From positions 1 through 32,735 of the forward strand of contig JBECKR010000211.1 in NCBI GenBank assembly GCA_040235415.1: a stretch of 32,735 nucleotides of DNA, in the 5' to 3' direction. The stretch is from JBECKR01 sp040235415. Its GTDB lineage: Bacteria > Acidobacteriota > Polarisedimenticolia > Polarisedimenticolales > Polarisedimenticolaceae. The position numbers and the translations under genes were made by a program. Shown in pieces: positions 7,679 to 15,128 of the stretch; position 1 is the first letter of the stretch; each line of letters begins with the position of its first letter. The notes beneath the pieces were generated by a model. The model had not been told where the DNA came from, did no database searches, and was given only the letters and a program-made list of their open reading frames with translations.

Positions 7679-8700
7679 GTCAGTGCCTCCCTGGAGGTCG
7701 CGCGCAGCGCGGCGAGCGACCGCAAGACCTCCGTCAGCGCGGCGAACTCCTCGGGGACGATCGCCTGGCGGGCGTCGGAGAGCGCGGAGGGCGGGTCCGG
7801 GTGGACCTCCAACAGGACGCCGTCGGCTCCGGCCGCGGCCGCGGCGAGCGCCATCGGGACGACGCGTGCGCGCAGCCCGGTGGCGTGGCTCGGGTCCACG
7901 AGAATCGGGAGGTGCGAGCGCTCGTGGACGGCAGGGACGATCGCGAGATCGAGGGTGTAGCGGCTGTGGTCGGAGAAGGTGCGGATCCCGCGTTCGCACA
8001 GCACCACTCTCGGGTTTCCGGCGTCGAGGACGTACTCCGCCGACAGCAGCAGGTCCTCGAGCGTCGCGCTCATCCCGCGCTTCAGCAGGACCGGTCGCGG
8101 AATCCGGCCGGCGCGCTTCAGAAGCGCGTAGTTCTGCATGTTTCTGGCGCCGATTTGAACGAGATCGGCGTGCTCGGCCGCGGCCTCGAGCGAGGCCTCG
8201 TCGATCGCTTCGGTCACGACCGGCAGGCCGACGCGCCGGCCGACGCGCCCGAGGATCTCGAGCCCGCGGACGCCGAGGCCCTGGAACGCGTACGGGCTGC
8301 TGCGGGGCTTGAACGCGCCTCCGCGCAGGACGTCGGCGCCCGCATCGCGCAGCCGGACCGCGAGGGCCTCGAGGGCGTCCTCGCCCTCGACGGCGCACGG
8401 CCCCGCCAGAACCGTGACGCCGCCGCCCCCGACACGCGCGCCGCCGACCTCGACCACGGTCCGCTCCGGGCGCGCGCCGCGCGCTGCGCGCGGGTGCCGC
8501 GGGCGTAGCAGAACCACGCGCTCGACACCGGGGAGCGCGTCGATGGCGCCCGGTGCCGGCACCCCCGCCGGCAGGTCGACGGCGACGACGTGGCATCCGC
8601 TGACGGTCCGGGCGCTGCCCGCGAGCCCGTGGCACTCCAGATGGCGCAGGACGGCGTCGAGGTCCGCAGAGGTGCCGTCGGGACGCATCACGATCAGCAT
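7675..8700 (-). CDS. aroF: 3-deoxy-7-phosphoheptulonate (DAHP) synthase, type I-beta
   Basis: 341 residues. It condenses phosphoenolpyruvate and erythrose 4-phosphate, the first step of the shikimate pathway. Residues 1-70 form the ferredoxin-like regulatory domain found in the Thermotoga/Bacillus-type enzymes, in which it mediates feedback control. The barrel follows, with AGPCAVEG near residue 100, GGAFKPRSSPYAFQG near 128, the LLKRGMS motif near 205 and DPSHATG near 275. No fused chorismate mutase is present. The ATG at 8700 is the first in frame, with the purine-rich GGGAGGGAG somewhat far upstream. It leads a four-gene, translationally coupled operon with a promoter at 8754-8782. Confidence 0.94.
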   Translation of the reverse strand: MLIVMRPDGTSADLDAVLRHLECHGLAGSARTVSGCHVVAVDLPAGVPAPGAIDALPGVERVVLLRPRHPRAARGARPERTVVEVGGARVGGGGVTVLAGPCAVEGEDALEALAVRLRDAGADVLRGGAFKPRSSPYAFQGLGVRGLEILGRVGRRVGLPVVTEAIDEASLEAAAEHADLVQIGARNMQNYALLKRAGRIPRPVLLKRGMSATLEDLLLSAEYVLDAGNPRVVLCERGIRTFSDHSRYTLDLAIVPAVHERSHLPILVDPSHATGLRARVVPMALAAAAAGADGVLLEVHPDPPSALSDARQAIVPEEFAALTEVLRSLAALRATSREALT

Positions 8701-8753
8701 GACGACAGGAATCTCCCTCCCCGCCCCGCCGAGCCGGGCTCGCGAAGGCAGTG

Positions 8754-8782
8754 ATGGTAGCGAAACCGCATAGGTTTATCAA
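8754..8782 (-). promoter_or_regulatory. Promoter of the aroF-MBL-carA operon
   Basis: On the minus strand TTGATA (8777-8782) is followed after exactly 17 bases by TACCAT (8754-8759), about 54 bases before the aroF ATG. The -35 matches 5 of 6 and the -10 matches 4 of 6. The AT-rich patch stands out against the GC-rich surroundings. Confidence 0.5.
8763..8777. repeat. Inverted repeat in the aroF promoter spacer, possible operator
   Basis: AAACC (8763-8767) and GGTTT (8773-8777) form a perfect 5-base inverted repeat around GCATA, placed between the -35 and -10 hexamers of the aroF promoter. A second small palindrome, CTTGTTTCAAG, lies just upstream of the -35 (8783-8793). Both positions are where repressors or activators often bind, but arms this short can arise by chance. 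Confidence 0.3.
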
Positions 8783-8832
8783 CTTGTTTCAAGCGAGTCA
8801 GTTAGCAGCCTCCGAGAGGCCGTCCGGGTTCG

Positions 8833-8861
8833 TTGACACCCCCGGGGGGCTGTGCTATCGT
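8833..8861 (+). promoter_or_regulatory. Strong sigma70-type promoter for tRNA-Val and the thrS operon
   Basis: TTGACA (8833-8838) is a perfect -35. After 17 bases comes TATCGT (8856-8861), preceded by TG one base upstream (extended -10). Transcription should start near 8868 and run through a roughly 118-base leader into tRNA-Val and then thrS. It is the best promoter in the window, divergent from the aroF promoter 50 bases away. Confidence 0.72.
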
Positions 8862-8910
8862 CCCGCGTCACCCGGGCGCGAGCGTCGGCCGAAGGATCGC
8901 CCGTCAGGCG

Positions 8911-8928
8911 GCCCCTGCGGGGGCTTTT
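8911..8928 (+). terminator. Terminator-like hairpin in the leader before tRNA-Val
   Basis: GCCCC (8911-8915), loop TGC plus one G, and GGGGC (8920-8924) form a GC-only stem directly followed by TTTT (8925-8928). It lies between the strong promoter and the tRNA, so it could attenuate transcription into tRNA-Val-thrS. The T run is short and no antiterminator or T-box consensus was found, so partial termination, a processing stem or coincidence are all possible. Confidence 0.35.
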
Positions 8929-8985
8929 GCGTCTTCCGGGCGTCCTCCGGCGGTGGTTGAGGGGTCTCGCGGACGGGAGCCGTTT

Positions 8986-9060
8986 AGGCGCGTAGCTCAG
9001 TGGGAGAGCGCTACCTTGACACGGTAGAGGTCGGCGGTTCGAAACCGCCCGCGCCTACCA
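8986..9060 (+). tRNA. tRNA-Val, anticodon GAC
   Basis: 75 bases including an encoded CCA. The cloverleaf closes perfectly. The acceptor is AGGCGCG with CGCGCCT and discriminator A. The D arm is GCTC/GAGC. The anticodon arm is CTACC/GGTAG with loop TTGACAC (anticodon GAC, reading GUC and GUU). The T arm is GGCGG/CCGCC with loop TTCGAAA. It lies 46 bases before thrS with no terminator between, so it is probably cotranscribed and cut out by RNase P and other RNases. A non-cognate tRNA leading a thrS operon is unusual. Confidence 0.97.
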
Positions 9061-9106
9061 AACGTCGCCGGAAGGTCCGCCCCGCGACGCCGGGAACGCC
9101 TCGGTC

Positions 9107-11041
9107 ATGACCCAAGCCACCGACATCGTCCGCGTGACCCTGCCGGACGGGAGCGTGCGGGAGATCCCGGCCGGCACGACCGGCCTGGGACTCGCGGAGT
9201 CGATCGGGCGTCGCCTCGGGCGCGACGCGGTCGCGATGCGCCTCGACGGGACGCTCATGGACCTCGCGCGTCCGATCCGCCACGACGCGTCGGTCGAGAT
9301 CCTCACCCCGAAGAACCCGGAGGCGCTCGAGGTGCTGCGGCATTCGACCGCCCACGCCACCGCCCAGGCGGTTCAGGAGCTCTTCCCCGGCACGAAGATC
9401 GCCCAGGGGCCGGTGATCGAGAACGGCTTCTACTACGACTTCGACCGCGAGGAGCCCTTCTCCGAGCGCGACCTCGCGGCGATCGAAGACCGCGTACGCG
9501 AGATCGTGGCGCGAAACCTCCCGATCGAACGCATCGAGCTGCCGAAGGAAGAGGCGATCCGGTTCTTCGAGCGCGAGCGGGAGCCGTACAAGCTGTACTT
9601 CGCCGAGACGAAGGGAGGCGACGTCGTCTCGATCTACCGCCAGGGCGATTGGACCGACTTCTGCCGCGGCCCGCACGTCCCCTCGACGGGCCGGCTCGGC
9701 GCCTTCAAGCTCCTCTCGGTCGCCGGCGCGTACTGGCTCGGCGACGAGAAGAACAAGATGCTGCAACGGATCTACGGCACCGCGTTCTTCTCTCAGAAGG
9801 AGCTCGCCGGCCACCTCGCGCTGCTCGAAGAGGCGCGACGCCGCGACCACCGCAAGCTCGGGCGCGAGCTCGACCTCTTCCTTTTCCACCCGTTCGCGCC
9901 GGGGGCCCCGTTCTGGACCGAGCGCGGCACGACGGTCTACAACCTCCTGAACGAGTTCATGAGGGAGCTGCAGCTCGACGGGTATCGCGAGATCAAGACC
10001 CCGTTGATGTACAACCGGCAGCTGTGGGAGCTCTCCGGGCATTGGGGCAAGTACCGCGAGAACATGTTCCTGGTGCTGGACAACGAGTCGGGCGAGCACG
10101 ATTTCTCGCTGAAGCCGATGAATTGTCCGTCCCATCACGTCTACTTTGCGTCGAAGGTGCACTCCTACCGGGAGTTGCCGATCCGGTACACGACGTACGA
10201 CGTCCTGCACCGCAACGAGGTCTCGGGAGCGCTGTCGGGCCTGACGCGGGTCCGGCAGTTCCAGCAGGACGACTGCCACATCTACCTTCGCGAGGATCAG
10301 ATCTCGGAGGAGGTGGGTCGCCTCACGCGGTTCATCCTGGACTACTACCGGACGTTCGCCCTGTCCGCGACGCTGCAGTTCGCCACCCGCCCGGAGCAGC
10401 GCATCGGCGACGACGCGATGTGGGACCGCGCGGAGGCGGCGCTGCGCGCGGCGCTCGGGGCGACCGGGCAACCCTTCGAGATGAAGCCCGGGGACGGCGC
10501 GTTCTACGGACCCAAGATCGATTTCGACGTCGCGGATTCTCTCGGCCGGCGATGGCAGCTCGGAACCATCCAGCTCGACTACGCGGCCGCCGGGCGATTC
10601 GACCTGAGCTACGTCGGGGAGGACAACGCCCATCACCGGCCCGTGGTCATCCACAGGGCCGTGAACGGCTCGTTCGAGCGGTTCATCGCGATTCTGATCG
10701 AGCACTACGCGGGGGCGTTCCCGCTGTGGCTGGCGCCGGAACAGGTCCGCGTGCTATCCATCACCGACCGCACGATCCCCTACGCCGAGGAGGTGCGGTC
10801 CCGGCTCGAGGCGGCCGGCCTGCGGGCCGCGATCGACCGCAGGGGCGAGAAGATCGGGGCCAAGATCCGGGAGGCCCAGCTCGCCAAGGTGCCGTTCATG
10901 CTCGTGGTCGGCGACCGCGAGGCCGAGGCCGGCACCGTCGCGGTGCGCAATCGCAGGACCGGAGACGAGGGGGCGGTCGCGGTCGACGCGTTCGTCGCCC
11001 GCGCCTTGGACCTCGTCCGCAGCAAGGAGAACGCCCCCTGA
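9107..11041 (+). CDS. thrS: Threonyl-tRNA synthetase
   Basis: 644 residues, full length. It charges tRNA-Thr and edits mischarged serine. The domains are TGS (1-65), the editing domain with HSTAH (His79, His83) and CRGPH (Cys186, His190), the class II catalytic core (about 245-535) and the anticodon-binding domain (about 545-644). The Zn ligands Cys340 (PMNCP), His391 (DDCHIY) and His516 (IHRAVNG) are all present. Small variants from the usual consensus are NCPSHH instead of NCPGH and FQQDD instead of FTQDD. The ATG at 9107 gives the standard N terminus. The next gene is rpmI, not infC. Confidence 0.98.
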   Translation: MTQATDIVRVTLPDGSVREIPAGTTGLGLAESIGRRLGRDAVAMRLDGTLMDLARPIRHDASVEILTPKNPEALEVLRHSTAHATAQAVQELFPGTKIAQGPVIENGFYYDFDREEPFSERDLAAIEDRVREIVARNLPIERIELPKEEAIRFFEREREPYKLYFAETKGGDVVSIYRQGDWTDFCRGPHVPSTGRLGAFKLLSVAGAYWLGDEKNKMLQRIYGTAFFSQKELAGHLALLEEARRRDHRKLGRELDLFLFHPFAPGAPFWTERGTTVYNLLNEFMRELQLDGYREIKTPLMYNRQLWELSGHWGKYRENMFLVLDNESGEHDFSLKPMNCPSHHVYFASKVHSYRELPIRYTTYDVLHRNEVSGALSGLTRVRQFQQDDCHIYLREDQISEEVGRLTRFILDYYRTFALSATLQFATRPEQRIGDDAMWDRAEAALRAALGATGQPFEMKPGDGAFYGPKIDFDVADSLGRRWQLGTIQLDYAAAGRFDLSYVGEDNAHHRPVVIHRAVNGSFERFIAILIEHYAGAFPLWLAPEQVRVLSITDRTIPYAEEVRSRLEAAGLRAAIDRRGEKIGAKIREAQLAKVPFMLVVGDREAEAGTVAVRNRRTGDEGAVAVDAFVARALDLVRSKENAP

Positions 11042-11063
11042 GGGGTGCGCGAGGGAGAACGGG

Positions 11064-11267
11064 ATGCCCAAGCTGAAGACCCACAAGGGCGCGTCGAAGC
11101 GGTTCAAGTCCACCGCGTCGGGCAAGTTCAAGCGGTCCAAGGCGTTCAAGAGCCACATTCTCACCAAGAAGGCGACCAAGAGAAAGCGCAAGCTCGACAC
11201 GCCCACGACCGTTTCCGAATCCGATCAGCGCCGGATCGAGCGCATGCTGCCGTACGGCAGCCACTGA
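11064..11267 (+). CDS. rpmI: 50S ribosomal protein L35
   Basis: 67 residues, typical of L35: it begins MPKLKTHKGASKRFK, is very rich in Lys and Arg, and has the conserved SHILTKK motif in the middle. It starts 22 bases after thrS with GGGAG upstream. infC, which nearly always precedes rpmI, is missing here. No L20-type leader structure fits in the short gap, so the usual IF3/L20 autoregulation of this operon may be absent or located elsewhere. Confidence 0.97.
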   Translation: MPKLKTHKGASKRFKSTASGKFKRSKAFKSHILTKKATKRKRKLDTPTTVSESDQRRIERMLPYGSH

Positions 11268-11298
11268 CCCCGACGCGAGGCTCCAGGGAGTACAGACG

Positions 11299-11661
11299 AT
11301 GCCCCGAGTGAAACGCGGCAACAAACGACGGCTCAAGCGGAAGAAGCTTCTCCGGCGCGCCAAGGGGTACTACCTGGCGAAGTCGAAGCTCTACCGCATC
11401 GCGAAAGAGCAGGTCCAGCGCTCGCTGCGGTTCGCGTACCGCGACCGCCGTGCCCGCAAACGGGACTTCCGCCGGCTCTGGATCGTCCGGATCAACGCCG
11501 CGGCGCACCTGCACGACATGAGCTACTCGACCCTGATGCACGGTCTCCGAGCGGCGGGAGTGGAGCTCGACCGCAAGACCCTCGCGGACGTCGCCGTGTC
11601 CGATCCGGCCGCGTTCGGGCGGATCGCGGGCGTCGCGCGCCAGGCGCTCTCGGGCGCGTGA
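11299..11661 (+). CDS. rplT: 50S ribosomal protein L20
   Basis: 120 residues, full length. The signature N terminus MPRVKRGN is followed by a basic extended helix with AKGYYLAKSKLYRIAKEQV, and then the globular domain with RDFRRLWIVRINAAA. L20 is needed early in 50S assembly and is an autoregulator in several bacteria. It follows rpmI by 31 bases, with GGGAG ahead of the ATG, and precedes pheS by 12 bases. This gives the common rpmI-rplT-pheS-pheT order. Confidence 0.98.
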   Translation: MPRVKRGNKRRLKRKKLLRRAKGYYLAKSKLYRIAKEQVQRSLRFAYRDRRARKRDFRRLWIVRINAAAHLHDMSYSTLMHGLRAAGVELDRKTLADVAVSDPAAFGRIAGVARQALSGA

Positions 11662-11673
11662 CGGACCGGCGGC

Positions 11674-12699
11674 GTGCTCGACCGGCTCGAGCGCTTGGAG
11701 CGCGAGATCTCGGCCGCGCTCGAGGCCGCGGCGGGCGATCCCGCCGCGGTCGATGCGGTGCGGGTGCGCTTCCTCGGTCGCAAGGGTGAGCTGACCGCGC
11801 TGGCGAAGGGGCTGGCCGCGCTCTCGGCCGCGGAGCGTCCCGCCACCGGGAAGGCGATCAACGAGCTCAAGGCGCGTGCGACCGCCGCGATCGCGGAGGC
11901 GGGCGAGCGCGCCGCCGCCGCCGCCCGCCGCGCGGAGCTCCTCCGAGATCGCGTCGACGTCACCCTGCCGCCGCGGGCGCCCTGGTCCGGCTCGCTCCAC
12001 CCGGTGAGCTTGGTCCGGCGCGAGCTCGAGCGGATCTTCCGCGCCCTCGGGTACAGCGTCGAGACCGGTCCTGAGGTCGAGGACGACTTCCACAACTTCC
12101 AGGCCCTGAACCTGCCGCCGGACCACCCGGCGCGGGACGCCACCGACACGTTCTACCTCGACGACGGTCTGCTGCTTCGAACGCACACCTCCCCCGTCCA
12201 GATCCGAACCATGGAGGCGCGTCGCCCGCCGATCCGCATGGTCTGTCCCGGCCGTGTCTATCGTCGCGATTGGGACGCGACGCACCTTCCGATGTTCCAC
12301 CAGCTCGAGGCCCTCGTCGTCGACGAGGGCGTCTCGATGGCGGACCTGAAGGGGACGATGTCGGCGGTATGGCGGAGATTCTTCGGAGAGGACGTCCGGA
12401 TCCGCCTTCGCCCCGGTTACTTCCCGTTCGTGGAGCCCGGCGCCGAGTACGACGTGACCTGCCGCGCGTGCCACGGATCGGGGTGCCGCGTCTGCAAGGG
12501 CTCGGGCTGGATCGAGCTCGGGGGCGCCGGGATGGTGCATCCAGCGGTGTTCGAGGCGGTCGGGATCGACCCCGAGCGTTACACCGGGTTCGCTTTCGGC
12601 CTCGGCATCGACCGCATCGCCCTGACCCGCTACGGCATCGACGACCTCAGGTTGATGCCCGAGAACGACGTCCGGTTCCTCGGACAGTTTCCGAGCTGA
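11674..12699 (+). CDS. pheS: Phenylalanyl-tRNA synthetase alpha subunit
   Basis: 341 residues, GTG start at 11674. An N-terminal coiled coil (1-85) for tRNA contact includes the conserved FLGRKGEL. The class II catalytic core follows, with HPVSLV near residue 109, the RTHTSPVQIR motif near 170 and motif 2 at PGRVYRRDWDATHLPMFHQ near 192. A Cys cluster, CRACHGSGCRVCKGSG (residues about 262-277), probably binds Zn; such a knuckle occurs in some bacterial PheS lineages. Motif 3 is GFAFGLGIDRIALTRYGI. The N terminus is complete. It works with PheT as an alpha2-beta2 enzyme. Confidence 0.97.
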   Translation: MLDRLERLEREISAALEAAAGDPAAVDAVRVRFLGRKGELTALAKGLAALSAAERPATGKAINELKARATAAIAEAGERAAAAARRAELLRDRVDVTLPPRAPWSGSLHPVSLVRRELERIFRALGYSVETGPEVEDDFHNFQALNLPPDHPARDATDTFYLDDGLLLRTHTSPVQIRTMEARRPPIRMVCPGRVYRRDWDATHLPMFHQLEALVVDEGVSMADLKGTMSAVWRRFFGEDVRIRLRPGYFPFVEPGAEYDVTCRACHGSGCRVCKGSGWIELGGAGMVHPAVFEAVGIDPERYTGFAFGLGIDRIALTRYGIDDLRLMPENDVRFLGQFPS

Positions 12700-12709
12700 G
12701 GAGCGTACG

Positions 12710-14776
12710 GTGCTGGCCTCGCTGAACTGGCTTTCCGAGCTCGCGGCGATTCCGGAGGATCCCGATCGCGTCGCCGCGGCGCTGACGGCGCGCGGGCTCA
12801 CCGTCGACGCGATCGACCGCGAGACCGTCCCGGGCGACGTCGTGCTCGACGTCGACGTTCCCGCCAACCGCCCGGACTGCCTCGGGCATCTCGGCCTCGC
12901 CCGCGAGATCGCGGCGGCGTTCTCGCATCCGCTCTCGCCGGCCCCCGCGACTCCGATCGGCGAGGGTGCACCGGTCGGCGACGAGATCGAGATCGAGATC
13001 GACGATCCGGAGCTGTGCACACGGTACGTCGCGCGCATCGTTCGCGGCGTGCGCGTCGGGCCGTCCCCGGAGCCGGTCCGCCGGCGGCTCGAGGCGTGCG
13101 GCCTGCGCTCGATCAACAACGTCGTCGACGCGTCGAATCTCGTGCTGCTCGGTCTCGGACAGCCGGTGCACTTCTTCGATCTCGAGCGCGTGCGGGGCCG
13201 CCGCATCGTGGTCCGCCGGCCGCGTGCCCCGGAGAGGGTGTTCCGGACGCTCGACGGGATCGATCGCACCCTCGAAGCCGATACGCTGCTGATCGCCGAC
13301 GGCGAGGGCCCGTCGGCCCTCGCCGGGATCATGGGAGGCGCCGACAGCGAGATCGGCGACACCACGAGGGACGTGCTGATCGAGGCCGCCTGGTTCGATC
13401 CGCGGTCGATCCGGAGGACCGCCCGCCGCCTCGGACTGTCGACCGACGCGAGCCAGCGGTTCGAGCGAGGAGCCGACCCCGAGGCCCCGCCCCGGGCGCA
13501 GGACATGGCGGTGCGCCTCCTCGTCGAGCTCGCCGGAGGGACTCCGGCTCCGGGACGGATCGACGTCCATCCCCGTCCACGCGTGCCCGCCACCGTCGTG
13601 CTACGACCGCAACGGGCGAGGTTGCTGATGGGTTTCGATCCCGGACGAGAGACGATGGTCGAGGCGCTGCGGGCCGTCGGGATCGAATGCGCCGATGCCG
13701 CGGGAGGCGCGATCTCCGCGACCGCCCCGTCGTGGCGCGTCGATCTCGTTCGCGAAGCCGACCTCGTCGAGGAGGTCGCGCGGCACGTCGGCTACGACCG
13801 GGTGCCGGCGAGGCTCCCGGTGACCGGCGCCGCGCCGGACGAGGGCACGACCCGCCCTCTGGCGGATCGTGCCCGCGACCTCCTCGCGGGTGTCGGGTTC
13901 CACGAGGCGGTTTGCTACTCGATGCTTCAGGCCGGCGCCGACGACGGCTTCGTTCCGCGGGACGCGCGCGCGCCCGCGACGATCGCCAACCCGATCTCGG
14001 AGCAGCTCGCGGTCCTGCGGAGGACGCTCGCTCCGGGACTGCTCGCCGCCGTCGACCTCAATCTCCGGCGCGGGGTCCGCGACGTCCGGTTGTTCGAGGT
14101 CGGGCGCGCGTTCCTGACCCGCGGGAGCGGCGCTCTCCCCGACGAGCCGTACCGCGTCGCGTTGGCGTGGTCCGGCGCCGGCGAACCGCGGCATTGGAGC
14201 CGACCGGTCCGCGAGGTCGACGTCTTCGATCTCGCCGGCGTCGTCGAGATCGCGCTCCGCACCCTCGCTCCCGGCTTCGCCCTGCAACGGGGCATCCCCT
14301 CGCTCGCAGCGCTCCATCCGGGGCGATCGGCGTCTTGGGAGACGGACGGGCGTCTCGTCGCGTGGTGCGGGGCGCTCCACCCCGAAGTCCGCGCCCGACT
14401 CGATCTGCCCGCGGAGGTCCTTCTCGCCGAGATCGACCTCGATGCGCTCGAGGCCGCGGCGCCGCCCGCGCCGGCCTACGCCGCCATTCCGCGGGTTCCC
14501 GCCTCGGCCCGCGATCTCGCCCTCGTTCTCGGGCCCGGAACCCCCTGGGGCGCGCTGCTCGATCGGCTCCGTCGCGTCGATCCGCCCGCGCCGGTGTCGT
14601 TCGAGATCGTCGACCGCTACGCCGGGCCCCCGCTGGCGGACGGCGAGGTGTCGCTGACGGTCCGTGTTATCCTTCAGCCGCTCGAGAGGACCTTGACGGA
14701 CGAGCGCACCGAGGCGTACCGCCGCTTGCTCGTGGACGTCGTCGAGGCCTCGGACGGCGTCCGACTCCGGGCCTGA
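12710..14776 (+). CDS. pheT: Phenylalanyl-tRNA synthetase beta subunit, short form without the N-terminal tRNA-binding domain
   Basis: 688 residues, against about 790-800 in E. coli. GTG start, 10 bases after pheS. The opening MLASLNWLSELA and LTARGLTVDAI match the family's first 40 residues. The sequence then jumps straight to the VLDVDVPANRPDCLGHLGLARE block, which normally follows a roughly 110-residue EMAP/OB-fold tRNA-binding domain. That domain is absent. The rest is present: the B3/4 editing domain (about 120-290, with GIMGG), B5 (about 300-370), the catalytic-like core (about 385-580) and the C-terminal anticodon-binding fold (about 595-688). There is no frameshift in the frame, so this is a true short form. 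Confidence 0.95.
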   Translation: MLASLNWLSELAAIPEDPDRVAAALTARGLTVDAIDRETVPGDVVLDVDVPANRPDCLGHLGLAREIAAAFSHPLSPAPATPIGEGAPVGDEIEIEIDDPELCTRYVARIVRGVRVGPSPEPVRRRLEACGLRSINNVVDASNLVLLGLGQPVHFFDLERVRGRRIVVRRPRAPERVFRTLDGIDRTLEADTLLIADGEGPSALAGIMGGADSEIGDTTRDVLIEAAWFDPRSIRRTARRLGLSTDASQRFERGADPEAPPRAQDMAVRLLVELAGGTPAPGRIDVHPRPRVPATVVLRPQRARLLMGFDPGRETMVEALRAVGIECADAAGGAISATAPSWRVDLVREADLVEEVARHVGYDRVPARLPVTGAAPDEGTTRPLADRARDLLAGVGFHEAVCYSMLQAGADDGFVPRDARAPATIANPISEQLAVLRRTLAPGLLAAVDLNLRRGVRDVRLFEVGRAFLTRGSGALPDEPYRVALAWSGAGEPRHWSRPVREVDVFDLAGVVEIALRTLAPGFALQRGIPSLAALHPGRSASWETDGRLVAWCGALHPEVRARLDLPAEVLLAEIDLDALEAAAPPAPAYAAIPRVPASARDLALVLGPGTPWGALLDRLRRVDPPAPVSFEIVDRYAGPPLADGEVSLTVRVILQPLERTLTDERTEAYRRLLVDVVEASDGVRLRA

Positions 14777-14795
14777 TCCGAGCTTCGGCGCGGAA

Positions 14796-14825
14796 TTGAC
14801 ACCGAATGGAAACCGACATTAAACT
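14796..14825 (+). promoter_or_regulatory. Possible internal promoter at the start of the small coiled-coil gene
   Basis: A perfect TTGACA (14796-14801) is followed after 18 bases by TAAACT (14820-14825), in a noticeably AT-richer patch. A start near 14832 would lie inside the coiled-coil gene, so it could only drive zapA, the 6S RNA and rny. The hexamer may instead be chance, the AT-richness reflecting unstructured codons at a gene start. Confidence 0.2.
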
Positions 14826-15078
14826 TCTCGAGGAACGGACTTTAGAGGTTCTGGAGCGACTTCGCGCAGTGGCCGCCGAGCGCAACCGGCTCGGGGGCGA
14901 CGTCGCAGCGCTTCGGAAGACGATCGAACAGTTGGAGGACCAACGGGCGGAGCTTCTCGGCGGACTGTCGGCCGACGCGTGGCGTCGCCGCATGGACGAG
15001 GTCGTCGGGACGCTCCGAAACGCGATCGCGGAGCTTCGCGAACCGGGACACGGTCCCTCTCGCGAGAACGGCAGTTGA
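14806..15078 (+). CDS. Small coiled-coil protein, ZapB-like candidate
   Basis: 90 residues, with no signal or membrane segment. Residues 3-55 and 62-78 have leucine heptads (LLEERTLEVLERL, LRKTIEQLEDQ) and should form a coiled coil; the tail is polar. It starts 29 bases after pheT and ends 50 bases before zapA. A small coiled-coil protein beside zapA suggests a cell-division partner like ZapB, but sequence similarity is too generic to name it. AT-rich early codons (ATT AAA CTT) differ from the neighbours, probably to keep the start unstructured. Confidence 0.7.
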   Translation: METDIKLLEERTLEVLERLRAVAAERNRLGGDVAALRKTIEQLEDQRAELLGGLSADAWRRRMDEVVGTLRNAIAELREPGHGPSRENGS

Positions 15079-15128
15079 ATCGAAACGGGTCGGCGCGGAG
15101 CGCGCCCGTCGATGGGGAGACTCACAGG

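Noticed and set aside
6827..8782. A single 651-codon frame that would fuse extra sequence to the MBL hydrolase
   Set aside because: The upstream part is a shadow of aroF; the GTG at 7678 in the GTGA overlap gives the normal MBL protein.
8862..8985. A T-box riboswitch before thrS
   Set aside because: No AGGGTGGNACCGCG-type T-box sequence, specifier loop or Stem I was found; only a short hairpin with four Ts is visible.
8833..9027. A small protein or leader peptide gene in the thrS leader
   Set aside because: The frame runs through the promoter and into the tRNA and has no ribosome site or family-like sequence.
12798..13022. Arg/Ser-rich repetitive small frames, here and in many other places
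   Set aside because: They are antisense or alternate-frame readings of GC-rich genes, not repeats or genes in their own right.
11161..13593. An 810-codon open frame on the minus strand
   Set aside because: Antisense to rpmI, rplT, pheS and part of pheT, all of which have clear family signatures.
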